Below are positions 51,367 to 63,200 of a DNA stretch of 64,000 nucleotides, one piece after another (the first letter of the stretch is position 1; each line of letters begins with the position of its first letter). Source of the DNA: Acanthamoeba castellanii str. Neff. Taxonomy: Eukaryota; Discosea; Longamoebia; Acanthamoebidae. Where the stretch lies: assembly GCF_000313135.1 (NCBI RefSeq), contig NW_004457643.1, positions 92,190-156,189 on the forward strand, read 5' to 3'. Under the pieces are notes generated by a model, which saw only the letters and a program-made list of their open reading frames with translations, had not been told where the DNA came from and ran no database searches. The position numbers and the translations under genes were made by a program.

Positions 51367-54300
51367 TCATTGGAGTGACGGGTGGTCCGAGACGTTGGGG
51401 TAGGCGCAGAAGTAGGTGCCATTGCCCATCAGCGAGCACAGATAGGTCTGGCCCTTGAACTCATTGTACATAAATATCTGTTCACATAGTTCGTTGATCG
51501 ATCATCTTATCTTCTGGATTGGCCGCACACAGCACACAGACCAGCACACACAGCACACACCGCACGTATGCGCACCTCGAAGGCGTATTTGTGGAAGGAG
51601 ATGTAGTGAAGCCAGATCCACCACCCAGGCTGCCGTGGGCGAAGATGGAGGGTGAGCTCAAACGCAAAGAAAGAGCCGTAAGCTTGTGGTATGCGGTAAC
51701 ACGTACGATGTTGCTGGCCTTGACGAAGAAGCCGCAGGCCAACATGAACATGCCGTAGAAGCCCGCGCCGACAGCCAGACCGATGATCAGGTGCGGCACC
51801 AACGCGCTGAGCAGCACACCAAAGGCCAGTGCTTGCGTGTCAGACGAGGAATCGCAGTTGGACGGTGGCTAGGCGGGGTACCTCACAGTGACCACCATGG
51901 CCTCGGCGACCATGAGAGCGAGGCTCAGGTCGAGCAGGAAGTGGCCGAATCCGCTGGACTTGAGGCCCACCAGGAAGTAGGCCGTCCCCGAGAAGATGAG
52001 CGCGATCGCGACAATGAACGGGATGCTGATCAGCGTTTGCGCCATCGCGTACGCGCTCACCCTGACGAAGCCCGAGCGCAGGTTAGATATATAATACAAT
52101 TATTATCATTTATTATTATTAGTATTATTATTATTTTCTAAAATATAACATGTTGGGGTTACCTGTAGGCTCCGTTCATTCGCTCTCGAACGAAGAGGAG
52201 CTTGTCCTCGATGAAGGCGGGCACGGCGGCGATGGACATGAAGGTGAGGAAAGCCACGGAGAAGAAGAGCACCGATATCCTGTCCTGGATCGACTGCGGT
52301 GCCAAATACACGTTTGCGCCACACAAGGTTAACCTTGCGCACCTGCGCGTGCGTGCGCTGGTGCGTGTGCGTGTGCGTGTGCGGTGGTGCGCGATTGTGC
52401 GTGCGTACGTCCTGCTTGTCCGAGATCTGGAAGAACAGGGTGCCCATCATGAGGGCCAGCATAAAGTACCTGAAAGGAGGAGGGTGTCATAAGATTCGGT
52501 CAGTCCCGCATTAATGTAGAATAGAGCTTTCGTGTGGGATTGAGCGAGGAAAGAAGGAGCGCTTGATGGGGGAGCACGCACATGGCAATGCGAGCCCAGT
52601 ATATCGCTGGGTTCTTGAGGAACACGACAAACGTGCGCCGCATCAACACAAGCGTTTGATACCTGAGTTCGAAAAAAAGTGTCAACCATCGGCAGTGCGG
52701 GGCGCCTCACGACACACGACTGGACGGCACACGACACGCACACGACACCAACGTACCACGTGCCGTTGGCGTATTTGCCCTTGAGCGACTTGGCGAGCTG
52801 TCGGGTACGCTCGATGAACGCTTCTTCGCCGGTGCGATCGATCCTCTTTCGATTGCACTGGGCCGCCTTCGAGTTGGGAAAATTGTCGACCAGCTTCTGC
52901 ACGTGGTGTGGTATCTCGCCTGAGTGTGTGGTGTGTGTGTGTGCGTGCGTGCGTGTGTGTGTGTGTGCGGTTCGTGTGGTGTGTGTGTGTCACGGGTGAG
53001 CTTGTGTGCTGCGCGCGTGATCCACAAAGTCTTGAGAGAACGAACCAGAGCCGGAGAAGTCGTAGTTGATGAGGTCGAGGAAGTGGTCAGCCGGATTGGT
53101 GTGCTGCGGTACCTTCATCCCCTGCTTGGAGAAGAACAGGAGCGCTCCCTCCCTCGGCCCGCAGAAGATCAACTTGCCCCGTGAGAGCAGCTGGGTACAC
53201 CACACGCCATACACACACACACACACACACACACACGACTGTTGAGGTGAATTCAAGCCGGCGGCGTGCGGGTGGCGTATGACGTACCATGAGATCGTCG
53301 AACATCTGGAAGATGTGCGAGCTGGGCGAGTGGATGGTGCAGATGATGGTACGGTTGCGATCGCGGGCCAGCTTGAGCAGGATCTCAACGACGCTCGCCG
53401 CGCTCTTGCTGTCGAGGCCCGACGTGGGCTCGTCCAGGAGCAGAATGCTGGGGTCGGTGATCAATTCCATTCCTGTGTGTGCGGTGGTGCGGTGGTGCGT
53501 GAGCGGCGTGAGTGGTGCTGAGTGACCATTTGGTCTGGATGTGGACACGCACCGATGGACACTCGTCTCCGCTGCCCGCCAGAGATGCCCCTCCTGAGTG
53601 GAGTGCCAACAATTGTGTTGGCGCAGTCGGACAAGCCCAGTTCTTCGATCACTTGCTCCACCTGGACAGGCCGGTTATGACGTCGATCACGATCAGACAC
53701 CACGTTTTGGTAAACTGGTGGGGAGGAGGCTAGACGGGAGTGGTCACCTTTTTCTTCTTCTCCTTGAGAGGCATGGAGCGGGGTAGACGAAGCAGCGCGG
53801 AATAGTACAGATTGCTCCTCACCGAGAGGTCTCCGATCAGCGTGTCCTCCTGCATCACGTAGGCTGGAATAGCCTCGCACACACACAGCAACGAGCACGA
53901 CATGGTGAGAAAGGACGAAGACGAAGGAGCTATATAGAGATCTGGAATACCCATCAGTCGCTTGGTGCGCTTGCTTTTTGGCTGCCCGTTCACAGTGATC
54001 TGGCCCTCGACAACGCCAGAGCTCACCCGCCCGGCCAGCAAGTCTGCCCCGTTCCACATCAAGGGTCAGCAAAGATCCACAGCATTCTGTGCTGTCTCAC
54101 TAAAGAGCCACGTACCAAGAAAGGTGGTCTTGCCGCAACCCGACGGTCCCATGATCGCCAGCAGCCTGCCTGGGACAAGAATTAGATGAATTTTAAATTA
54201 TATGAAAAATTGGGCTTTGCCAGTGGTGTACCGGCAGCGGCAAAGCCTTCGAGGTTGTCGAGGAGCTTCTTGGCGGTGCCCTTCCGGAAGACGATGAAGG

Positions 54301-54754
54301 GCGGCTCCTTGGTGAGACGGCGCGCCTGGGCAGTGTAGCTCAGGTCGCGCCATCCGATGTTGTAGCCCTGCTCGGATATGCTCTCCAGCAGCCCATCACA
54401 CGGCAATAGAACTGCAACAAGGTGGAATGAGTTGACCTTTTAGATTTGCGCAAGAAGGAGAGGCAGCGCACGTTGGTTCTGTGCGTCGTCAGAGAGGTAG
54501 TCGTCTCCCTCATCATCGGTGGAGATCTGGTGGGAGATACTCCTCGGCAACCTCTCGTCCTTGCTCTCTTCGTCGGAGCTGAGGCCGCTTGCCACCTCCT
54601 GCATCTCCAGGTCTTCCTCCGCTTGGTGCATTGTGTGGTGTGTTTGCTGTGTGGCTTTGAGGAGTTGTTTGTCAGACGGACGGCTGCAAGTGCTCTCTTG
54701 AGAGTCTCGCACCCTCCGCGACACCGAGCCGACACCCGAAGCCGTTAGCCCCAT
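51367..54754 (-). CDS. ABCG (White/BCRP-type) half-transporter, interrupted at its 3' end
   Basis: ATP-driven exporter with an NBD-TMD order typical of ABCG. Start 54754 (MGLTASGVG) or, perhaps better, 54631 ([11 protein letters not shown]), then an acidic N-terminus. NBD: Walker [17 protein letters not shown] (about 54115-54165), Q-loop [15 protein letters not shown], signature [13 protein letters not shown] (about 53555-53595), Walker B and D-loop [17 protein letters not shown] (about 53405-53450), H-loop [93 protein letters not shown], then [16 protein letters not shown] and the extracellular Cys loop [20 protein letters not shown]. The frame then reads [11 protein letters not shown] and stops at 51367, exactly where the CpG-poor block begins, so the last membrane helix is missing. 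Its apparent remnant is at 43586-43648. Confidence 0.88.
52921..52992. repeat. Imperfect TG/TGCG microsatellite, intronic
   Basis: TGTGTG and GCGTGCGTG runs in an ABCG intron. A CA run at 53211-53235 occupies the next intron. Confidence 0.75.
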
Positions 54755-54885
54755 AAGGAGCTAGCCCACAACCGAAGCGAGCGTTTTCTCCCCATTTGGT
54801 CCAGGCACTCAAAAATTTAAGGTGGCGGCGAACAAGGATTTGCGTCGAAATGGAATGGATTCGAACCTGATTCAATTACGCGCAG
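54755..54885. promoter_or_regulatory. Divergent intergenic region (ABCG / sterol desaturase)
   Basis: 131 bp if ABCG starts at 54754, or 254 bp if it starts at 54631. It contains a short A/T-rich stretch (54808-54825). No specific element recognised. Confidence 0.4.
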
Positions 54886-56007
54886 ATGGAGGTGATTTGG
54901 GGTTCGATCTTGGGTCTGGGCCTGCCCGAACGTTGGCTCTTCGCCCTCGGCACGTTCGTGGTTCACGAGGCGGCCTTCGTGCCGTTGAATGCCATCCTCT
55001 TCCTTTGCCACCATCGCGGGTGGCTTAATCGATTCAAGATTCAGGTGGGGGGCTCGCCATCCTCGACTTCCAAGGCTTCATCACATTCTCCAGGCCATCC
55101 CTTTCCCAAGGCGAGGCTGGTTCGCGAGTGCATCTTCAGTCTCTGCGTCAATCACCTGGTCCTCCAGATTCCCACCCTCTACTTGGTCTATCCGGCCTTC
55201 AAGTACTTCGGCATGCGCAGCGATATCGCCAGCCTTCCTGATGCGTGGGAGATGGCCAGGCACATCGCAATCTTCATCCTCATTAACGACACGTACGTCC
55301 CCCCTCTTCTCAATTTCCGTGTCTGCGCTCATTCTCCATCGTTATGCCGCAGGGGATTCTATTGGATGCACCGATTGATGCACACGAAGTGGTTCTACCG
55401 CAGCATTCATGCACGGCACCATCGCTTCACCGCCCCCATCGGCATCGCGTCTGAATTTGCACATCCCGTACCGCCTATTTTCTCTTTTTGTTTCCTCTTT
55501 GCCTTGTTCTCACCGACATTGACATTCATCAGGTCGAGCAAGTGCTGGCTAACCAGCTGCCCACCATCCTCGGCGCGATGCTGATGGGCTCTCACCTGCT
55601 CACCTTTTGGGTGTGGCTGTTCCTGCGCATTGTCGAAACGATCGAGGCCCACAGCGGGTACGTACTAGCCCATGGTGTTTGTGCCTCTTGGTGGCTGGCC
55701 GCTAGCTCATCGCACGCCGCAGGTACTCACTCCCACTGAGCCCGTTCTCGCTCGTCCCATTTATGAATGGAGCCGACGTACACGACTTCCACCACTCTCA
55801 CAATGTAGATAATTATGGTACGTATATGTCTCACTATACACCTTAGCGAGGAAGAAGTTCTTGCTTTGTCAACCCACCGTCATCATTTCTCCTAACGATC
55901 GAGCGGTTGTGCCGGCAGGCTCCTTCTTCATGTTCTGGGACTGGCTGATGGGCACCAACCGCCAGTACCAGCAATGGCGACGAGATCAAAAAGAAAAGGC
56001 GGGCTGA
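54886..56007 (+). CDS. Sterol desaturase / fatty acid hydroxylase superfamily membrane enzyme
   Basis: Di-iron, O2-dependent hydroxylase or desaturase of the ER membrane. ATG at 54886 starts MEVIWGSILGLGLPERWLFA, the first of four or more hydrophobic segments (NHLVLQIPTLYLVYPAF, ARHIAIFILINDT, GAMLMGSHLLTFWVWLFLRI). The three histidine boxes are complete: HRLMH (about 55370), HARHH (about 55415) and HDFHHSHN (about 55785-55805, HxxHH-type). The C-terminus FFMFWDWLMGTNRQYQQWRR is family-typical; TGA ends at 56007. Four short introns. It resembles C-4 methylsterol oxidase (ERG25) and related enzymes, but the exact substrate (sterol, sphingoid base or fatty acid) cannot be fixed by eye. Confidence 0.88.
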
Positions 56008-56170
56008 GAGTGCACTCCCCCAGCCTCGCCTCGTTTAATGTACAGCACGGTCCGGTCACCGTGTAGGTGCCGGACCGTCATGCCGCCGGCTGAAGATTGG
56101 CTCAGGGCTCCTCCTTCCCTGTGCCCTTTCTCTCGTGGGTTCGTTCTCCACCCGCCCTCACTTCATGTCG

Positions 56171-57091
56171 CTAGAAGAGGATGCACGCGCGCTTGACCTT
56201 GGGGCTGCTCGACCCGCTCTTCTTGATGGTGGACTTGCCCCCGCCGAGCTTACCCTCACCGCTACGGTGCCGTCGCACGGCCCGCACAAGAGCGAAGAAG
56301 GCCTCCTCGATGTTGGTGCTGGTGAGTGCACTCGTCTCGAAGAACGGCACGCCGTAGCTCGTCGCCAGGTCGCGACCCTCGCTCACCGCCACCTCTCGCT
56401 TTTCCTCGAGGTCGCACTTGTTGCCCACGATCACGATGGGCGCGTCGTCGCCGTCCTTGATCCGCTGGATGTGCTGCCGGTACGACACCACCTCGTTGAA
56501 GGTCTGGCGCACGATGATCGAGTACACCACCAGAAAACCCTCTCCGTTCAGCATGTACTGATCACGCATCGCCGAGAACTCTTCCTGTTCGCGTGAGGCG
56601 TGACAGAGAACGAAAGAACGAAAAGAACGAAGCGCGATGAGAATTGCGAGAGCACGAAGTGAAGGACTGAAATTTCAGTCTTCGTGAGGGGAGGTGGGGA
56701 GGGACGCGGGGCAGTTACCTGGCCAGCGGTGTCGAGTATGTCCAGCAGTGTCACTTGCCCGTCCACCTCGAGTTGTTTTCGGTAAGAGTCCTGAAGAGCG
56801 CGAAGGAGTTATAAACTTGAGGCTAAAGGGAAGAGGTGGGGTGGAGCGGCTAGAGGTACCTCAATTGTGGGGTCATAGTCGCTAAGAAAATGGCCTTGAA
56901 GAAACTGTAGTGCGATGAAAGTTGAAAAGGAGGGAGCAGATTAAGATGAGAAGAGAGCGACTTTGTTGCTGTCACTGCCTTTGCAAAGGGGAAAGGGAAA
57001 GGAGGCGCACCTGCACAGTGAGAGCCGACTTGCCCACACCACCGGCACCCACGATGGCAAGCTTGATAAGGTTGGGCTCCACGACCGACAT
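56171..57091 (-). CDS. Ras-family small GTPase
   Basis: ATG at 57091 (MSVVEPNLIKLAIVGAGGVG). G1 loop GAGGVGKSA; after introns FLQGHFLSDYDPTIE and DSYRKQLEV give a Ras-identical effector loop YDPTIEDSYRKQ. G3 DTAGQ spliced to EEFSAMRDQYM keeps the catalytic Gln. G4 NKCDL and G5 ETSAL are present. The hypervariable tail is Lys/Ser-rich and ends in the CAAX box CILF (stop at 56171), where Phe at the last position predicts geranylgeranylation. All nucleotide-binding residues are intact and no activating substitution is seen. Likely partners in the same window: PI3K (27.4-34.5 kb) with its Ras-binding domain, and the RasGAP protein (60 kb onward). Which amoebozoan Ras paralogue this is cannot be told here. 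Confidence 0.95.
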
Positions 57092-57380
57092 CTTCCTCCT
57101 TCCTCTGCGCGATGCTGATGTTGGACTGGTAGGAGTTGTGCCTGCACCCAACACAAAGGAGCACCCCGAATCTGGCCCTCGCCCATTGGTGGCACATTTA
57201 GACCGGAGCATTCCGAAGATAAAATGTCGACACTCCAGGCCAATCAGCGCAGCCCCACAGCGAAACCCCCCGTGGGCCTACCACAACCCACCAAGCAATG
57301 GTGACAACTCACGCCCCCAACGTGAAACAGGTGCACCTCTCTCTTGCTCGCGAGACCACTGGTCAAGGAGGAAAACAGAG

Positions 57381-59529
57381 TCACTGGGCGCCGGCAGCGG
57401 CCGCCGGTCGCGTTGTTGACTTTCGGTTGGGCTCGATGTGCTGGAGCAGGGCGATGGACTCGATGTGGTTGGTGTTGGGGAACATGTCGGCGGTGCGCAT
57501 CTTCTCGGTGGCGTAGCCCTGCGTCTGGAGGAAGGCGAGATCTCTGGCCAGCGTCTCGGGATTGCACGAAACGTAGACGATACGGTCCGGCCGCATACCA
57601 TGCTCGGCAAACAGACGCTCTAGCACCGCAATGGCGCCCGATCGCGGAGGATCAATGACCATCTTGTTGAACTGTTTCGTTTTGGAATGAACAAAGAAGG
57701 AAGAAGAAGAGGTGAGTGCTGGACACTCCTCGGGCCTTCAACTCGAAGAGAGAGCACGTACTTGGACCTTGCCCGGTTTGAGCCACCGGAGGCCCTTGGG
57801 GTTCAGCAGATCGTCGGAGTGGAAGGTGACGTTGGTGAGTCCACTGATCAGCGCGTTCGTCCTCGCCTTCTGCACCGTGTACTCTTGCCACTGTAGAAGG
57901 CCGCGGTGTCAGAGCAAAGAGAACAAGAACACACACAGCGCATAGGCGGTGAAAGGTGATCGGGTGACGGACCTCGACGCCCATGACCGACTTGGCGTAG
58001 CGGGCGACGGGCAGGGTGAAGTTGCCCAGGCCGCAGAAGAGGTCGAGCACACGGTCCTTCTTGGTGAGCTCGAGGAACTCGATCGCCTGGTCCACCAGCT
58101 TCCTGTTGACCTCGCTGTTGACCTGGATGAAGTCGGTCGGGTTGAAGTGGATCTTCACGCCGTGGTTGGGCAGGGTGTAGAACAGCGGCGAGAAGGGCTC
58201 GGCCGAGACCTCCACGGGCGGAGCCGACGGCTGCAGGTAGTTCGTGTAGCGAGCGAACGGGTTGTGGGGAGCGGACGATGACGACGAGGAGGAGGAGGAG
58301 GAAGAAGAATGAGAACGTGAAGGAGGTGATGGTGCCGACTTGGGCACAACGAAGCCCGTGGGCGAGTAGAAAAGCTTGATAGAGTCGATGCCCTCAGCCT
58401 GGGTGTAGAGGTGGAAGCCTTGGGCGCGGGCAAACTCGGTGAGCAGTCGCTTGTCCTGGCTGGAGAGTGGACTCAGGTGTCGAAGGAGGAGCGCCTTCTC
58501 GGTGTCGCCCATCATAACCTCCACCGTGGGCACCTTGTCGCGCACGGACATACCTGACATTCCAGTGCGGCAGTAGGAGTCAGCGAGGGAGTGTGTCGTG
58601 TGTGTGTGTGTGTGTTAATCAAATGCACGTACGGTTGATGACGTCAGCCGCGTCTTGGAAGAAGGAGTTGATGGGCTCGGCCAACACTGCGCAGCGATCC
58701 ACGGGCTGGGAGCCCATGACCCACTTGTGACGGAATCCGACGAGGACCTTGCCCCCGACCCGGTCTTCGCGATCCTCGAGATGGCGCACGTTGGGCCGTG
58801 CCGAGTGGCGATAGCCGTACTGCTGCGCGTGGAGCGGCGGCAGCACTTCCGCGGGCTCCACTCCCTCCTGACGCAGCACGTCGAGCGCCAGCTGCGCAGC
58901 ACAAGCACGCCCGCGTTGCGGAGTTGTCAGTCGGAGTCTCAGTCACGCACACACACGCACCACCGCACACGCACACGCACCACCGCACACACGGGTGAGC
59001 GGGGTAGCGGGGTATTTCGACTTACCTGGTGCTTGACCTCGAGCTGCTTCTCGTGGGTCATGTGCATCAGGGAGCACCCACCGCACCGGCCGTAGACACC
59101 GCACCGAGGCAGCGCCCTGTGCTCGGATGCCTTCATGACCTCGACGAGGGTGGCGTTCCTCTTCTTGACGGGCCGCGTGAAGGAGATCTCCTCGCCCGGC
59201 AGGGCACCGAAGACCTCGATCTTCACGCCCTCGTGGTGCACGACGCCCTGCGAGGGATCTAGCTCGTCCAATCGATCCACCACGGCCTTAGCAACGAAGA
59301 CGATCTCTTTATCCTTCTTGCCTCCTTTCTTAATCGGAGCCAATGGAGTGGTGTGTGGGTGCAACGTCGTCACTGGCCCACCATCATCTGAAAATTGGGA
59401 GGCATCTCCGGCATTTGCAGAGTAGGCGGCAAATCTGTGTCGCGTAGCATTGGCGAGAAGAGCGAGAGGCGAGGAGGATGGCCTCGTCAAGAACTGTTTC
59501 GTGCTCGCCAAGTGTCCGAACCGCTTCAT
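57381..59529 (-). CDS. RlmD/TrmA-type RNA (uracil-5-)-methyltransferase, probably mitochondrial
   Basis: SAM-dependent m5U methyltransferase. ATG at 59529 gives a basic, Ser/Ala-rich N-terminus without acids ([20 protein letters not shown]), suggesting a mitochondrial presequence. A TRAM-like segment ([20 protein letters not shown]) precedes the cluster-ligand motif [15 protein letters not shown] (about 59065-59110), as in [4Fe-4S] RlmD. SAM-binding core: [40 protein letters not shown]. Motif [11 protein letters not shown] (about 57633-57660). The catalytic Cys is in [13 protein letters not shown] (about 57550-57585). The C-terminus [14 protein letters not shown] is conserved; stop at 57381. 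A Ser-rich insertion (about 58250-58320) is not in bacterial forms. The likely target is a uridine in mitochondrial rRNA or tRNA (inference). Confidence 0.88.
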
Positions 59530-60035
59530 CTACTAACAATCAACTTTTTTCTTTTCAATTTTCCATTTGTTCTTTCGGGCCGACATCTCGTCTTCATCAG
59601 AACAGTTGTCTTGTGTTTCGATTCGCGTGGCCCACAACTCGGCCATCTCAAATGGGAAAGGACAGCACGTGAGCAAGACTTGAGTTCCCTACCATCCATG
59701 GCATTTACATCCACGCCCCTCCTTTTTTGGAAGCGATGCTCGTTTGGTCGGGGCAACAACGAAAACACACTGGCAACGTGACGGTTCGAGATTGGACTGT
59801 GTTGGTCTTCTGGTGTGTAGTGCTGCGGAGTGGAACCCACAGCGGGCAACCTCAGGAAAAGAATATCACAGAGCTCTCTTCGACCTCTACCCGCCACTCG
59901 CTACCCCCTTCCTCCATCCAGCCCCCCCACAAATCCCAATCGTCATCAAGAACACTCTGCATCGACCACAAAGCAATCAGAGCATACAACCTTCGCCTGA
60001 CAGGTTCACCCCCTCGCTTCATCTACCGAGGGGCT
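59530..60035. promoter_or_regulatory. Divergent intergenic region (methyltransferase / RasGAP gene)
   Basis: 506 bp between opposite starts. The frame upstream of the RasGAP ATG is open back to an ATG at 59727, but that segment is not protein-like in composition and is probably 5' UTR. The stretch next to the methyltransferase (59534-59580) is T-rich. No specific site recognised. Confidence 0.4.
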
Positions 60036-60227
60036 ATGGCTACTCGTAAGGTGCGACATGTGTCCATTCCGCTGGGGGCGGCCGACCTCACCCTGGCCGC
60101 CGAAGCCGTCGCAGCCGTTGCAGAGCTCAACCATAACAACAACGCCGCAGCTGTTACCCCGCCTGAGAGCCCAGACTCGGTAAGTCTACACTGCCCTGCC
60201 TTGAGTGCTTCCCGCGTGGCGTGGCTG

Positions 60228-60278
<51 letters not shown>

Positions 60279-63200
60279 CGTGCGTGGCCACGGCAACGCT
60301 GCGCTGCAGGCGACCCTCGCCAAGCGGCGCAAGACAGTGAGCGAAGACATTCCCCTCGGGGACCGCAACTCGGCGCGTCTGGGCTTCCTCTCCTACAACA
60401 CGATGATGCTCAAGCGACGCAAGTCCAAGAAGCGGATCACAGACTCGGCCGAGTGGCTCTACCCCATTCCCAAGACCGAGGGCCTCGAAGCGGGAGAGAA
60501 CAACAAAATGCAGACGCGCACCAACTACACCCTCGAAGCGGTAATCTCACCTCCTCGGTTAGCAGTTTGTTTAGCACGCACGCACATGAACGCACACATC
60601 TGACGCTCGGAGTGATTGCTGGTGCAGCTGTTGATTGCCAACAACATGGCCGTGCTGTCGGCCATCATCAAAGCCATGAACCCCACCGAGGCCGAAGAGA
60701 TCTGCGGCGCTCTTCTCGCAGGTACGTACGAGCCAGCCGGCCGGCCCCACCCAAACTTCTGACCAACGTGACGCTGATTGCATTGCGCCGTGCCTCATCA
60801 TCAACTAATTGACGCTCTTGTTGAACCAACAGTGTTTCATTGCAACGGCAAGGGTCACAACCTGATCCTGTGGACGATGGAAAGGGAGCTGAAGGTGGAG
60901 AAGGTGCCCGAGAACCTCTTCCGGGGCGTGTCGCTGGCGGCGTCGCTCATGTCCAAGTACTTCCGCATGAGCGCGTCGGACTACCTGCGCAGCATCCTGC
61001 GACCAATCGTGAAGGAGGTCAAGACCAAGGACATGCGGATAGAAGTCGATCCGGCCCGGATCAAGGAGGACGCCGGCGAGTCGCTCCGCGAAAACCAGAC
61101 CAAGCTCATCCATCTCGCCAAGCTCGTCTTCGACCTCTTGGTAGCCTCGCTCGATCAGGTGCCACCGCCTCCCTCGCAACTCAGCTCAGCCAGCCCGCGG
61201 CAAGCTGACCTGTGTGTCGTCGTTGTCATCATTGTGTGTGTGTCGTGTGTGTGTCGTGTCGCTGTGCAGTTCCCGAACGCGGTGAAGAATATATTCCATG
61301 CGGCGCAGCAGGCGGTGTCGGAGCGGTTCCCGGAGATGGGGCACCAGTTCGTGGGCGGGTTCTACTTCCTCCGCTTCATCTGCCCGGCGCTGGTGGCCCC
61401 GGCGGCCTACGGCCTGGTCAAGTCGGATCTCGCGCCGGAGAACCAGCGCACGCTGATCCTGATCTCGAAAGTGCTCCAGAACCTGTCCAACCACATCCTC
61501 TTCGGCGAGAAGGAGCCCTTCATGATGTTCATGAACCCCTTCATCAACAAGAACTCGCGCAAGATGGCCGACTGCCTGCAGACCCTGGTCAAGAAGGCCT
61601 CGGAAAGCGCCCCCGCCCAGAACGGTACTGTTGCCACGCACGCACGCACGCGCACTACCGCACACGCACGCACGCACACGGCTGCGCGCTTACGAAGCCA
61701 CGGCGATGCGAGCAGGCAAGTTCTTCCAGATGTCGGCCGGGAATGAGAAGCTCAAGAACGAGGCCCTGATTTCGGTCACGCGGTGCATATGCGACCACGT
61801 CGACGACGTGATTGCCGAGCTCGAGCGTGCCGGTCAGGTACATCTCCAGCCAGCCGGGCAAGCAACTAGTTAGCAAGTTGGTGTTATATGTGGTGCATCG
61901 CACAGGCCGCTCACGAAGTGATGTGTGTTGCAGGGCAAGTTGCATAATGTGCTGCTCGATTCGCTGCGCGCTGTTGCGATGCTGGCCAAGACCACGGGAG
62001 TCAACATCAACCACGCCGCGCTGGCTGCACGCACGCGCGATTCGTCGTCGCGGTCGCCGTCGCCGCTTCCCTTCAAGGGCGACAACGGCGACGAGTACGA
62101 CCAGGACGACGACTCTGCCGACTCCGACTCCGACCCCATCTCGACGCACCACGCACAGCTCCAGCGCGGAGCCAGCGACCTCGGCCCGAGCCAGGACGCG
62201 GCCGTGGGCGAAGAGGAACCGGTTGGGGCCACCCTCCAGTCCGTGCGGTCGGCCGAGCTGCCGGCGGTCAAGAACAGCGGACGCAACAAAATCAAGCGCG
62301 GGCACCGGCTGTCGTCGCCGCTGGCGCTCTCGACCAGCGACACGTCGGTCCTGATGCGCCGCAAGTCGCTCGATCGCGAGTACGCCAGCGACGACCTCGC
62401 CAACCTCATCAACCACAACCACCACCACAGCAACAACCCGCTAGCCCACAGCGGCGAGCGGCAGCCGGGCGAGGCGGTGGCGGACACCACTCGAGCGGGC
62501 AAGGTGCGGATCAACCTCAGCCTGGACGCGCTCCCGCCTCCGCGAAAGGAAACCGAAAAGGAGAAGATCATCCGCAAACTCGAACACAAACTCGAACGAG
62601 TTCATCGTCTCAAGTACGCCGTGTGTGTCGTGTGTGTGTCGTGTGTATCATTTGTGCTGACTGTGCTGTACGGTGACAGTCGAACGCCGAGCCCGCGCGA
62701 GTCGGCGGCGGCAGCGCCGCTGAAGGAGAGCACCAATCCGCTCTACAACCCGGTGCAGAGGCCCAAGTCCAAGGAGCCCCTGTCCTCGCCCCGCAAGGAC
62801 CAGGCCTCCGACGCCAACAGCGAGAAGGAGGCCGGCTCGCGCTTCGTCCGGCTCAAGTCCCTCATCGGCAACAACAGCGACGACGACCTCGGACCCAAGC
62901 AGGAGGTGCGCACCACGCAGAACATTCTGCTTAACTACATCAAGGACCGCGAGAAGGCGCCGGCCACCACCGCAGCAGCGGCCACCAGCCCCACCAGCAA
63001 CCACCACAACAACACACGCGCGGCGGCGGCGGAGGAGACGATGACGTTCACGGTGGTCGGGCGCAGCGAGGGCCCACCGGTGGTGGTGCCGGGTGCGGCT
63101 TCGCGCGGCGGCGTGGAGCTGATCGAGTCGGAGAAGCGGCGCAGCCTGTCGGCGAGCGACATCAAGGGCCTGCACGCCGACAGCGTCAACCAGTTGGCCT

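Noticed and set aside
59727..60035. N-terminal extension of the RasGAP protein from the ATG at 59727
   Set aside because: The extra 103 codons look like untranslated leader (low-complexity, no motif), and the ATG at 60036 gives a clean start.
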